The notes under the pieces were generated by a model. That model searched no databases and was not told the DNA's origin. It worked only from the letters and a program-made list of their open reading frames with translations. 64,000 nucleotides of DNA, taken from positions 61,230,327 to 61,294,326 of the forward strand of contig OY829539.1 of the NCBI GenBank assembly GCA_963691705.1. The letters run 5' to 3'. The position numbers were made by a program, and so were the translations under genes. Position 1 is the first letter of the stretch; each line of letters begins with the position of its first letter. The DNA comes from Viola odorata. Taxonomy: Eukaryota; Streptophyta; Magnoliopsida; Malpighiales; Violaceae. Positions 42,993-55,000 of the stretch are shown here, in pieces.

Positions 42993-44528
42993 TTAACATT
43001 CGGGGGCTTGGACGGCAGTCTCAGCTTCGGGGGCTGGGATGTCTTTTGCAGGCTTGGGGTCTGGATGGACACGAGAAGGGATTTCGAGACCACTACGGAG
43101 GTTCATGGCACACGCCTCATGCTTCGGATTAGGTTCCGTCTGCCCTGGAAATCTCCCTCCATTTTTCACCTCTTTCATTTCCGCCATGAGGGTCCGAATC
43201 TGTTTTTCCAGCTCCGCGATTTTCTTCTTATCATGGGAGGGGTCCTCATTCGGGGGCGCTTGCATGGTGAAGTTCTGGTCCGGGGGGGGGTTGCCTCTGA
43301 TATTGATAATTCTGAAAATTGGGCCTGGGCTTGAAAGTTTGCATGTTGAAAGGAGGGGGGTGATTTCCGTACGGGTTTTGTCCGTACTGATGGCTGGGCC
43401 CGGCCTGCTGGTTGTTGTTCCACCCGTAACTAGGCTGCTTCCAGCCTTGATTGTGATGTTGACCATACGGGGCATTGAATCCTCCTGCTGCATTGACGGG
43501 CATTTCTTCGGGGATAAAGGGGCAAGCATCCGTGGGGTGGTCTGAGAGCTGACAGATCTGGCAGGCCTTGAGCTGGACTGGATGGCCCAAAGCCATGTTC
43601 TGCAACATGCCCGTGATGGCTGCCAATTGATTTTCCATAGCGGCCGAACGGGCATCTTGAACGCTAGTAGAGTTGTTGAGCTGGAGGTTGTTCTTGGCCA
43701 TGAGCTCGATAGTAGCCTTGGCGGAAGCGGGAGTAAGTCTGGTAATGGAACCATTAGCAGCAGCGTTCAACAAGGCCTTGTCTCGACCGTTAAGGCCTTC
43801 GCAAAAGTATTGCATGAGGGCATGTTCGGACAGATTATATGAGGGACACAAGGCTTGCATCTTTTTGAACCGCTCATAGTATTGCTCAAGGTCTTCCGAG
43901 TCTTTTGGAGGATAGACACGAGCTGCTTCCGGGTTACCATTGCTATAGACACGGGGTAGTATTTGTCCGTGAAAGCCTTAGACATCTCTGCCCATGAATT
44001 GATGGATTGCGGCTGCAAATCATAGAACCAGTCAAGAGCGTCGTCCTTGAGGGACCACATAAAGGCACGGAGCTTGGCATGCTCGATAGTAACGTTGTGG
44101 GGTTTCATGGCGTCGCAAATGGAGTGTAGCTGCTGGAGGTGGCGATGGGGGTTCTCTTTCGCCAATCCTCGGAAGAGGGGCAGATGATGCATGGTTGCAG
44201 ACTTGAGTTCCCAGTCGTTCGGGACCACTGGCCAAACGATGCAGCTAGTCTGGGCCTCGGGGGCGGCATTGAACTCATCGATGCTCTGGATCGGTGGGGG
44301 GAGTGGTGGAACATTATGCCCTTCGGGGCCGTGATTATCCATGTCGGGTCCTTCTGGATGGACCGGGGGCAAGTTCTCGGAGCCTGGGTGGTCTTCTAGG
44401 TCGAAAAGACGCTCGAGGTCCCGAACACAAGGGTTGGAATCTCCTCGTGCCAGTCGCCGAAGTCCTCGTTCAGTTCTCCCTAGCTCGTGATCAAGGGGTA
44501 GTAATTCGGGTGCAGATCTCCTGGTCAT
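42993..44528 (-). pseudogene. Athila gag, two frameshifts
   Basis: It starts at 44528, 55 nt after the 5' LTR: MTRRSAPELLPLDHELGRTE. The gag core is LFRGLAKENPHRHLQQLHSI and LRAFMWSLKDDALDWFYDLQ. The frame must change near 43850, where ALCPSYNLSEHALMQYFCEG continues, with a CCHC knuckle CQICQLSDHPTDAC at about 43540-43580. It changes again near 43300 to the frame with EDPSHDKKKIAELEKQIRTL and AMNLRSG. A short gap with a stop separates it from pol. Confidence 0.85.
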
Positions 44529-44559
44529 ACAAACAAGAAAATTAAATCAGTCTTGAAAC

Positions 44560-44582
44560 AATCCCCGGCAACGGCGCCAATT
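44560..44582 (-). promoter_or_regulatory. Athila primer-binding site
   Basis: The minus strand reads TTGGCGCCGTTGCCGGGGA next to the 5' LTR, matching the tRNA-Asp-type site of Athila elements. Confidence 0.8.
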
Positions 44583-45508
44583 TGATCGTCAGTCAAATGA
44601 AGATTTATAATGCCCAAAAACATGTGTGCACAAGAGATAATGTGTACAGTGGTAGTCAGGGTCGAACACAGGGATTGTGAGAGACTGGTCTAAGGTCTTG
44701 AATGTATTCGGGGGAGAAGAGCACAGAAAGTAACAATCGGGGGGTTTTACTTGGCTAAACGAGTTAGCCAAGGCAGATTTTGGGAGCTAACAATTTCTAT
44801 CTAGGAAAGCAGTATTCGGGGTCCCGAATGGTAAAATAAGTGAATTAGTAAACAAATCCAGAAAGAGTAAAACAGAGGGGAAATACACGCAAATAATCAG
44901 ATAGAGAGGGACTCTTAGCAAAGGTATTCTTGGGTTGCGTTCGGGACCAGATTGTCATCAGCTCAAGGGTATTCTATTCAAGACATCATAGAAATGACAT
45001 AGGGACCAGATTCCTCGGATATCCCCTACTTTTCTCTTAAGAGAAACTACCCCTCGTTTCCACATATGAGGTAGTCTTGACGGTTTGCCATCCCTCCAGG
45101 CATGAATGCGGGAGGGTCGTACTCAAACCGCCCATGAAGCTAAGAAAAGACAGATCTAGAGCTAAGAGTCCCTCAGTTTGTCAGGCTCGTGACCTTGCTC
45201 TAATCAACTACCCACCCTATCTATTCGAGACCACTTCAGCGCAGTCAAGACTAAACAGATGCCTACTTATTTCATGCAATTTTCCTTCCGTATTCATCAC
45301 ATAAATGGCAGCATTTACACAAGATAATCATCAGCTGATCAGACCTCAAGTTAAATCATGCAAAGATGTAATTAAAATGATGAATAATTGAATATGGCAT
45401 CAAGAATGTATTAAGCGTATTTAGGCCTCGAATCTATGTGTATTAGCAGAATCATGCCTTAAATTGGTGAGAAAATGGGGAGAAAATCGTGCATAAAATA
45501 TGCTATCA
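44583..45508 (-). repeat. Athila 5' LTR, internally deleted (926 bp)
   Basis: It has the same ends as 26398-27995, but a deletion at CCTCGAATCT|...|TTAGCAGAATCATG removes about 650 bp. One 21-bp copy of the TTCGAGGTCCCGAATG phrase is also missing. Confidence 0.9.
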
Positions 45509-45513
45509 ACGGT

Positions 45514-45612
45514 ATACGTATTGGTAGAGTATAGTGTACAAACTATATATATGTGTATACCCATGGTTTAAAGAGAGAGAGAGAGAAAGCATTTTTCCTC
45601 ATTTGAATTACA
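45514..45612 (+). repeat. Copia left LTR, second part
   Basis: It continues from the ACGGT target duplicate to GAATTACA. Compared with the right LTR there are two substitutions and a (GA)n length difference. Confidence 0.9.
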
Positions 45613-45625
45613 TGGTAGCGGAGCC
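45613..45625 (+). promoter_or_regulatory. Primer-binding-like site of the Copia element
   Basis: TGGTAGCGGAGCC begins at the base after the LTR. Confidence 0.65.
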
Positions 45626-45939
45626 AACTTAAAACCCTCTCCTCTGTCAAACCGGCTGCTTCTCGTCGGAGTCTTCTCCCGACGTCGCCGAGTCTCACCG
45701 CCCCCACAGGAAGGTCCGGAGGGTCGGAGCGAATCGGTAGCAGGTGGAATCGTCCGTCGCCCTCTCCCACGCGCCGGCGCGTGGAGGCGCGTCCGGCCGC
45801 CGCTGACGCCGCCGCTTGATGGATTTTGCTCGTCTCGTCGTTCCCGGCCTGTTTCTGCGGTCGCCTTGGTGTTTCGACGAAGTTGGCTGCTCGTTCTTCT
45901 AAGATCCCGAAATTGCCCTTGGTTGGTCGGTTCTCTGCT

Positions 45940-46140
45940 GGGTTGACTGGTTTGCTGCTTGGGTGGGCTGGTTCACTGTGGTTTGCTGCTGGGTTGGCTA
46001 GTTTGCTGCTCGGGTTGGTTGGTTTGCTGTGGTTTACTGCTCGGGTTGGCTGGTTTGCTTCTCGGGTTGGTTGGTTTGCTGTGGTTTGCTGCTCGGGTTG
46101 GCTAGTTTGCTTCTCGAATTGGCTGGTTTACTCCTGGTTT
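45940..46140 (+). repeat. Minisatellite in the Copia leader
   Basis: Imperfect units built from GGTTTGCTG and CTCGGGTTGGCT repeat about eight times between PBS and gag. Confidence 0.8.
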
Positions 46141-46241
46141 GATGCTCTAAAATTCAGGTTTTTATCTCACTTAGCTTATTTGGTTGAATTTTGTTGTTGT
46201 GAAATTTGGTTGACTTATTTCCTGCGTACTTGTTACTTAAG

Positions 46242-49200
46242 ATGGCAGAAAATAAAGAAATTGTTGCTGCTGCTCCAATATTGGTTGTTCCTAATTTGAG
46301 TAAAATTACTAAGCATAAATTGAATCGTACTAATTTCCTCGAGTGGAGAAAGATGATTAAATTGTATCTCCGTAGCATTGGAAAAGCTAGTCATTTGAGT
46401 GAGGATCCTCCTACTGATGAGAATGGGCAGACTTGGGTAAGGGAAGATGCTCAATTATTTTTGCAAATTCAGAACTCTATGGAAAGTGAGATTATTGGGT
46501 TAGTTATTCATTGTGAAACTGTGAAGGAGCTAGTAGATTATCTGAAATTTTTATTCTCTGGTAAAGGGAATGTGTCTCGGATGTATGATGTATGCAGAGC
46601 CTTTTATCGAGCTGAGAAGGAAGGGAAATCCCTTATGAACTACTTTATGGATTTCAAGAAAACTTATGAGGAACTGAACCTGTTGTTACCTTTTAATACT
46701 GACATTAAAGTGCAACAGGCTTAGAGAGAACAGATGGCTACAATGAGTTTTCTTGCGGGTCTCTCTTCAGAGTTTGATACAGCAAGGTCTCAAATCCTAT
46801 CTAGTGGTGATATTCCCTCTCTTCAGGAAGCTTTCAGTCGGGTACTGCGTACTGAGAGTACTCTACCCTCTCAGGATACCACTTCTCTTGTTGTCAAAGG
46901 AGGTGGAAGGGAAAGGACTAGTTACAGAGCTGGTTCCAAGGGAGGAGATAGTGACTTTAGAGGGAGTGATCTCAGGGATGTTATTTGCTACTACTGCAAG
47001 GAACCTGGTCATACAAAGCGTTTTTGTAAGAAACTACAAAATCACAATGAGAGGATGAAGTCAGCTAATGTGGCAATGCTTCCTGGTTCCTCATCTGGTC
47101 AACCTAAGGAACCTGAATCAACTGAATCAGGTAAAACATGTCTAGTTACCACTTCTGATAAGTGGGTGATTGACTCGGGTGCAAATGAGCACATGACAGG
47201 TAATCCCAATGTATTCTCAAACTTTAAGAAATTTGTAACATCTACTCCGGTCACTATTGCGGATGGAACCACCCGCAATGTTGAGGGTTCTGGCATAGTT
47301 GAACCAACTTCTGAGATTATTATGTCATCTGTACTTAGGCTACCTGAGTTGGTATTTAATTTGATGTTAGTCAGTAAGCTCACAAAAGACCTCAACTGTT
47401 TCATCTCATTTTTTCCTGATCATTGTCTATTTCAGGATCTAGTGACGAAGCGGGTCTTTGGTAGAGGACATGTATCTGGTGGTCTCTATATCCTTGATCA
47501 GTGGGTACCGAAGTCAGTAGCTTGTGTCAGCACTACCTCTATGTTTGAAGCGCACTGTCGTCTGGGACATCCATGTATGCAGTATCTACAACAATTGTGT
47601 CCACAATTCAAGTCTGTTACTTCTCTTGATTGTGAGTCTTGTCATTTTGCAAAACATCATCGCACGTCTTTGGGTCCGCGTACTAGTAAACGTGCGACTT
47701 CTGCTTTTGAACTAGTTCATTCAGATGTTTGGGGTCCATGTCCTGTAACCTCCAAACCCGGATTTAGATATTTTATAACCTTTGTGGATGATTATTCTAG
47801 AATGACTTGGATATATTTTATGAAGAATCGTTCTGAGGTGTTTTCTCATTTTTGTGCATTTTGTACTGAAATTCAAACTCAGTTTGGTATATCTGTTCGT
47901 ATGCTGAGGAGTGATAATGCTAAGGAATATATGTCTGAATCCTTTCATAGGTATATAACTCAGCATGGTATTTTGCATCAGGCTTCATGTGTTGACACAC
48001 CATCTCAAAATGGTGTGGCTGAGAGGAAGAATAGACACCTTCTAGAAACTGCTCGTGCTCTTTTATTTCAGAATCAGGTTCCTAAGCAATTTTGGGCTGA
48101 TGCTGTTTCTACAGCATGTTTCTTGATTAACCGGATGCCGTCTGCAGTTCTAGATGATGGTATTCCAATCACCATACTTGCTCCTGGAAAACCATTATTC
48201 CCCATTGAGCCAAAGATTTTTAGTAGCACATGTTATGTTCGTGATGTTCGTCCTCACATCACAAAGTTGGACCCTAAGGCGTTAAAGTGTGTCTTCTTGG
48301 GGTATTCTCGGCTTCAGAAGGGATACAGATGCTACTCTCCGGATCTCCAAAAGTATCTTGTGTCTATTGATGTTGCCTTCTCTGAACAGGTATCATTCTT
48401 CTCAACTCATCCTACTCCCACTCGACAGGATGATGATCAAGATGATAATTGGCTGGTTTATTCCTCCACCCCTTTGGGTGATTCTGAGCAACCTTCTACT
48501 TCTGAGTAACCCTCTTCTTCGGGTACTTCTGCGGAACCTCTTGGAGAGAGTGCTCCACTTCAGCATCTTGATCTTCCAGCTGTGAGAGAGCCACCTTGTA
48601 GTGATCCTCCTGCACCATCTGAACCACCAATTGATACATGTCCTCCACCAGCTTCCTCGTCACCTGATCCACCTACTGATCTGGATTTACCAATCAGCAT
48701 TCGCAAAGGTAAACGACACTGTAAATCTATCTACTCCATTGCTAACTATGTCTCTTATGATCACCTGTCTTCTGGGACATGTGCTATGATTTCCTCTCTA
48801 GATTCGGTTGTCGTTCCTAACACTGTTCAGGAAGCATTGAATCATCCTGGTTGGAAGAATGCAATGCTTGAGGAGATTATTGCTTTAGAGGATAATCAGA
48901 CTTGGGATTTGGTGACTTTGCCTAAAGACAAGAAGCCAGTTGGATGCAAATGGGTCTTTGCAGTAAAAGTCAATCCTGATGGCTCTGTGGCACGACTTAA
49001 GGCCAGACTTGTTGCCAAAGGATATGCCCAAACCTATGGGGTGGATTATTCAGACACCTTCTCTCCTGTGGCTAAATTATCTTCTGTGAGGTTATTCATC
49101 TCTTTGGCCGCTTCCAGCAACTGACCTCTACATCAGTTGGACATCAAGAATGCCTTCCTTCATGGTGACCTACAGGAGGAAGTTTATATGGAGCAACCAC

Positions 49201-50351
49201 CTGGGTTTGTTGCTCAGGGGGAGTATGGGAAAGTTTGTCGGTTGAAGAAAGCTTTGTATGGTCTAAAACAGAGTCCTCGTGCCTGGTTTGGCAAGTTCAG
49301 TGAGGTAGTTTTGGAATTTGGCATGCAAAAGAGTCAGTGTGATCATTTAGTCTTTTATAGACAATCTGCTGCTGGTATTATTTTACTTGTTGTGTATGTG
49401 GATGACATTATCATTACAGGAGATGATAGTGTTGGAATCTCTTCGCTCAAATATTTCCTGCATACCAAGTTTAGTACAAAAGACTTGGATCAGCTGAAAT
49501 ACTTTCTAGGGATAGAAGTATCCAGGAGTAACAAAGGTATCTTCTTATCTTAAAGAAAGTATGTTCTTGATCTCCTTGCAGAAACAGAAAAGTTGGGAGC
49601 TAAGCCCTGTAGCTCCCCTATGGCCTCTAATGTCAATCTCACCAAAGATGACGGTGACCCTTTTGATGATCCTGAGAAGTATAGGAGATTAGTTGGGAAA
49701 CTAAACTATCTCTGTGTGACACGACCTGACATCACCTTCGCGGTTAGTGTTATCAGCCAGTTCATGTCTGCTCCAACACATAAACATTGGGAAACTCTGG
49801 AGCATATCTTGTGTTATTTGAAAGGGGCACCTGGCCTCGGGATCCTGTATAGTAACCACGGTCACAATCAGATTGAATGTTTTACTAATGCAGATTGGGC
49901 TGGGTCGAAGATTGATAGAAGATCAATAACCGGCTACTGTGTTTTTGTTGGTGGGAACCTGATCTCATGGAGGAGCAAGAAGCAGAATGTGGTATCGCGA
50001 TCTAGTGCAGAATCAGAATACAGAGTCATGGCATAATCCTCCTATGAGATTGTGTGGTTGCGGCAACTTCTAGCTGAGGTTGGTATGGTACATTCATCTC
50101 CATCAAAGCTCTGGTGTGATAATCAAGCTGCTCTTCACATTGCTTCAAATCCAGTGTACCATGAGAGAACTAAACATATTGAAGTGGATTGCCACTTTAT
50201 CCGTGAGAAGATTCAGGAGAACCTCATCTCCACTCATTATGTGAAGACAGGAGAACAACTGGGTGATTTGTTTACAAAAGCTCTCCCAGGCCCTCGAGTG
50301 AACTATCTTTGTAACAAGTTGGGCATGATTAATATCTATGCTCCAGCTTGA
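46242..50351 (+). pseudogene. Copia polyprotein gag-PR-IN-RT-RH with five in-frame stops
   Basis: One continuous 1370-codon frame, no frameshift. Gag starts MAENKEIVAAAPILVVPN. Zinc knuckle CYYCKEPGHTKRFC (about 46989). Protease WVIDSGANEHMTGN (about 47164). Integrase HHCC (HCRLGHP ... CESCHFAK) and core with HSDVWGPCPV, LRSDNAKEYMS and NGVAERKNRHLLE. RT with [20 protein letters not shown] and the catalytic YVDDIIITGDD. RNase H with DWAGSKIDRRSITGYCVF and SAESEYRVMA. Stops: TAG 46722, TAA 48507, TGA 49122, TAA 49551, TAA 50034. All are single C-to-T or G-to-A changes from Gln or Trp codons expected at those places. Confidence 0.92.
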
Positions 50352-50358
50352 GGGGGAG
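50349..50358 (+). promoter_or_regulatory. Copia polypurine tract
   Basis: TGAGGGGGAG directly precedes the right LTR and overlaps the stop codon of the polyprotein. Confidence 0.8.
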
Positions 50359-50492
50359 TGTTAGAATAGTATATGTATAGGTATATATATACGGTATATG
50401 TATTGGTAGAGTATAGTGTACAAACTATATATATGTGTATACCCATGGTTTAAAGAGAGAGAGAAAAAGCATTTTTCGTCATTTGAATTACA
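50359..50492 (+). repeat. Copia right LTR
   Basis: 134 bp, unusually short. It contains the undisrupted TATACGGTATATG site that the Athila element split in the left LTR. Confidence 0.92.
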
Positions 50493-51227
50493 ATTATCAA
50501 AAAAGGTCTCTTTTATACATTTTTCTTACTCATCCATCTCAATGTTACTGATGGAATTGTTGTGATCAGGTGGGACAAACATGTATAGCAAACAGGAAGT
50601 GTGACGCGGGGCTCGGCTGCCAAATGTGTTTGGCAAATTGGAATGTGAGGCCAAGATGCACAAGAACGCAGCTGCTGAGCCCAACTTCAAAGGTGTGCAA
50701 AAACTAAAACGAATTAAATTTCAGTAATCAACAAAAGGAGAGAACTTTATCCCATTTTTTTTATCTTTTGAAACATATAGTAATTTCGGGTTCTTGTTTT
50801 TGGTCTGATTGATTAGGTATTGGAATCTAGATAGTCTCTGCTCCCTTTTATTAGTTTTGGACCTTTGATTGATAAGGTACTGTGGGAGGTAATATTGCAA
50901 TTTTCCGGGCCTGACCATAGTTGGAAATTATAGTTTTGGAATAAATATTACCAATACTCTATATACTATACGCTCAGGGTCGGAGCCAGGAAAAAAATGG
51001 TAGAGGACGAAGTTAAAGGGAAAATTAAGCTAATTTTTTAAAGCTACATGGTGCTATATAGAATAATTGAATTATATTTTTATTTATTATTTTATTTTCT
51101 AATATAAGAATTGACATATATAGAATATTTACAAAATATTGTTAAAAAATTATAAAAGTTAATAAAACAAGTTTAGGAAATTTTTCCTTATAAGTCATTA
51201 GTATAAGACTTAAATTTTAAATTATTA
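50493..51227. repeat. Segmental duplication, copy B right part
   Basis: It resumes copy B after the Copia element and carries the exon-2-like PLC-X segment (50518-50822). It keeps the GAGAGAACT and both exon bases that copy A has lost, so it is closer to the gene. Confidence 0.9.
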
Positions 51228-51804
51228 GTTTAGAATTTGTGTCGAAATCAGATTCTTGTAACGTAGGAACAGTGGTGTATGTACTAGTCTGACCCAGAAA
51301 ACCGAAATCTATCAGGAAAATAAATTATAAGAAATTCATAGTAGTAGTGAATCCAATCCAATTAGCATACCTGTGCGAAGCCAACAGAAAATATCGCCCA
51401 AACAACAGTAAAAAATTTCAACCTTTTCCTTGCTACAAACCGATAAGTAGTCTTCTTCATTTCTCCTTTCGAAGGGTTTTTAGGTGTTTAAAAAAGTGGT
51501 TATCATGGCCTTTTCTGAAGAATCATACAGTTCAATGAATTCGTCAATTAATGCCAACGCGCCTATTCTATTACATTCCTTTCTTTTTTTATGGTGAACC
51601 TGTCCCATAGCCCGAATCCAGGAATGGTGATGTCTCGTCTTGACATGGCTTACCCTAAACGGCTTTAAGGTGTTTTTTCTCCGTTTATGGGTTAATTGGG
51701 CGTTTGGGCGTAAACGACGTCGGGTCGTCACCAACTGCGGTCTGCCGAACAAACATGTTCCTCTTCATTCCTCAGTCTGGTAAAGAAAAAACTTCTCTCC
51801 TTCG
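51228..51804. other. Intergenic DNA
   Basis: There is a 90-codon minus-strand frame (51480-51752) with many basic residues but no recognised domain. Nothing else is supported. Confidence 0.45.
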
Positions 51805-52011
51805 TGTTCTTAACTTTGTTTTTTTTTAATAAGCTGAGATAATATTAATAATAGGACATAAAAAATGACCTGGTAGGATAACGACTCAACGAACAAGATA
51901 GAAAGCAGAAGGAGACATGAAGACGAGCCAAACAAGCTGACTCTAAAGCTAGCTAACTACGAACTGATTCCCCCCTCCCCAGGAATATAACCAAGAAGAA
52001 GAGTGCAACAT

Positions 52012-55000
52012 CTACACTGCATTATAAGGGAACAAGGGATCCCTACTTCTCAACCAATTCTGCCAAGAAGAGAAAATTAGATTTAGGGTGCGAAAAGCTG
52101 AAAAAGTCTCATCCTGGAAAATCACCCTGTTACGCTGAAGCCAAATATTCCAGACTACTGCATAGATCAACATCTTCCACATAACTTTAGCCTCTTTTTG
52201 GTTAGCTCGAAATAACCCACTCCAGCTTTTCCAAATATCAGGCCAGGTTCCAGGAGGAACCCACACAATGCCCGCCCAACGAATTATGTATTCCCAAATT
52301 GGAATTATGGACTTACAGTGAAGAAGAATGTGAGTAGAGCTTTCAACCATCTCATAGCAAACAGGACAGTAGCTTGAATCCAAGGGAATCATGCTACGAA
52401 TTCTAAGGAACTCTCTCATCACAATGCGGTCCTGAAGGGATAGCCAAACGAAGAATTCAACTCGATATGGAACCAATCTACTCCAACTCGAAGCTAAAAG
52501 ATTATTTTCCGCTCCACCAAACTGATGCTTGAAAATCCCCTGACAAAAGGACCTTACAGAGAAGTTACCATTATTTTCAAGGTTCCAGGTTAAGGTATCT
52601 CTGTTTGCTCCCGCACTCGGATTAATGATTAAATCTCTAAGGTTGGTCACTTCTTCTACCTCCCATTCAAATAACCCTCTTCTCCAATTCCAACTCCATA
52701 CCTAAAGATCTTCTTTCCATTCGCCGAAATCTCTGACAACACCTAACTGGTTGAGGGAGAGAGAGTATAGGCGAGGAAACCGAAGAGCCAACGGGACCTC
52801 CAAAGCCCACACATCCCACCAAAATTTACAATGCTCACCATTGCCTAATTTCGGATTAGAATTAGCGGACCAAAAACTGAATAAGGAGTTATTTCTACCA
52901 CATACCCGCACGATGTCTCCCCATATCTGAGAAAAATGGACCCTATCTTTTAGCCAGAAGTCCCCCAACGTAGTAAAATCATACTGTTTCTGAACAATCC
53001 CAACCCATAATTTCTTCTCATTTGTAAGAAGACCCCAAACCCATTTCAACATATAAGCTTCATTCCTGGTTTGGAGACGCCCAATACCCAATCCTCCTTG
53101 CTCCTTTGGCCGAACAGCGGTTGCCTAATCGACCTTAGCTAATCCTCTTGTCTGCTCATCCCCACTCCAAAGGAACCTTCTCATGATACGCTCGCATTGA
53201 AGGACGATATCTTTAGGCATACGGAAAATGGACATATTGTATATTGGAATGCTAGCCAACGCCGATTTGATAAGAGTCACCCTCCCACCCACAGATAGCA
53301 GGGAGCCTTTCCAAGTCAACAATTTTTTCCTCATGGCCTGAAGCACGAAGTCCCAACTGGATAGTCTCCTCGGATTCATCCCTACATAGGAACCTAAATA
53401 CTTGAAAGGAAGGGATTCATATTTACACCCAGCTCTACGTGCCAAAGTCTCTCCTGACTGTCTGAAAATATTGATGCCCACTAAAGAGCTTTTATGAAAG
53501 TTGATTTTTAGGCCCGAAAAAGCATCAAACCAACGTAGGAGCCCTTTTACACACTGAATTTCTGCCTCATCATTACCGGCAAAAACTAATGTGTCATCTG
53601 CGAACTGAAGGTGGGTAAGATTCCATCCCACTGCTGAGTTGCCTAACCCCCTCATGAGCCCACTCCTCTCTGCCCTACAAAATAGCTGATGAAGCCCCTC
53701 TGCTGCAATGTTAAACAGAAAAGGAGACATGGAACAACCTTGTCTCAAACCACGACCCACCCCAAACTTAGCTGAAGGATACCCATTAATCAGAACGAAA
53801 ACTCTAGCTGTACTCAAGCATTGCTGAACCCATCTCCTCCATTTTGTACTGAACCCCATGATGCCTAGAACTTCATCCAAATAGCTCCATTCTACTGAAT
53901 CATAAGCTTTCTCAAAATCAAGTTTGAACATGAAACCTTGCTGTTGAGAAGTCCTTAGATGATGAGCTACCTCATTCGCGATCATAACACAATCTAGAGT
54001 CTACCTCCCTTTTATAAACCCATGTTGAACTTCGCTAACTACCGAAGTGATCACAGACCCTAGGCGATTGGCTAAAATTTTGGAGATGATCTTATAGTAA
54101 CTGCTAACCAGACTGATTGGACGGAACTCACAAAACCTCTTCGCTGAAGCTACTTTCGGAATAAGGATTAGGAAAGAAGAGTTAGCTCCTTTTGGAAAAA
54201 TACCCGTGCTAAAAAATCCTTTTACCAACCGACAATAATCTTCTCCCATAAATTCCCATGCATTTTGAATGAAATGCATAGAAAACCTATCTAGCCCAGG
54301 AGATTTATCTCCTGCACAACTCTTCACCGCTTCCCAAATCTCAGCAGAAGAAACCTCCTTATCTAACCGAGTGACCTCATCAGCCTCCAGCTTAGCAAAT
54401 CCTAGGTCCTGCATCTTAGGTCTATTCCACCTATTAGACTTGAAGAAATTGGAGTAGTAACTAGCCGCTGCTTCTTTGATGTCGCTTGGATTAGAAAGTC
54501 TGCCATTACCAGTGATAGTCTCTGAGATGTTGTTTCTCCTGCTAGAAGCTTTCGTTGAAAGGTGGAAATATTTTGTGTTTCGGTCACCTTGGGAGCACCA
54601 TTTCATCCTAGATTTTTGTTGCCAAAAACTAAGAGCCCTTCCCTGTTGTTCCCACAAAGATGCGTTAATGGTCGCTTTTTCTAATGCTTCCTCAGCCATC
54701 AGACCCCGAAGATCCGCCAGCCTGTCAAAGGAGTCAGATTTGTCTTGGAGCTCTTGAAGTCTTGCTTCTACCTTGCCGAAAACCTCACGATTCCAAATTC
54801 GTAATTTATCTTTCACCCTCCGAAGTTTTCTAATCACTTGAAAGTCCCTAGGAAAGGAACTTCCAGCATCATCCCAGAAGTTACGGACTGTTCCTTTGAA
54901 TCCAGCCACTTCCCACCATGCTGCAAGATCTCTGAAAGGTTTCGGCCCCCAATTCATAAGGTCCTTACATAGAAGAAGAGGCACGTGGTCTGAAGAATTG

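Larger units (their letters stand above)
26398..45508 (-). mobile_element. Athila-type Gypsy element inserted in the Copia left LTR
   Basis: Termini are TGATCGTCAG and GCTATCA, with target duplication ACGGT at 26393-26397 and 45509-45513. The Copia right LTR shows the empty site with a single ACGGT. In element orientation (minus), the region after the 5' LTR reads TTGGCGCCGTTGCCGGGGA, the tRNA-Asp-type primer site usual for Athila. Order: gag, protease-RT-RNase H, integrase, then a long spacer with an ATHILA-family extra ORF. Every ORF is damaged. A Tat-like element splits pol. Confidence 0.92.
26361..50492 (+). mobile_element. Copia element with short LTRs, containing two nested Gypsy elements
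   Basis: The left LTR (26361-26397 joined to 45514-45612) and right LTR (50359-50492) begin TGTTAGAATAG and end GAATTACA. The target duplication ATTAT is at 26356-26360 and 50493-50497. Its own sequence is about 5.0 kb; the remainder is nested insertions. PBS-like TGGTAGCGGAGCC follows the left LTR and GAGGGGGAG precedes the right LTR. The polyprotein order gag-PR-IN-RT-RH is that of Ty1/Copia. Confidence 0.92.
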
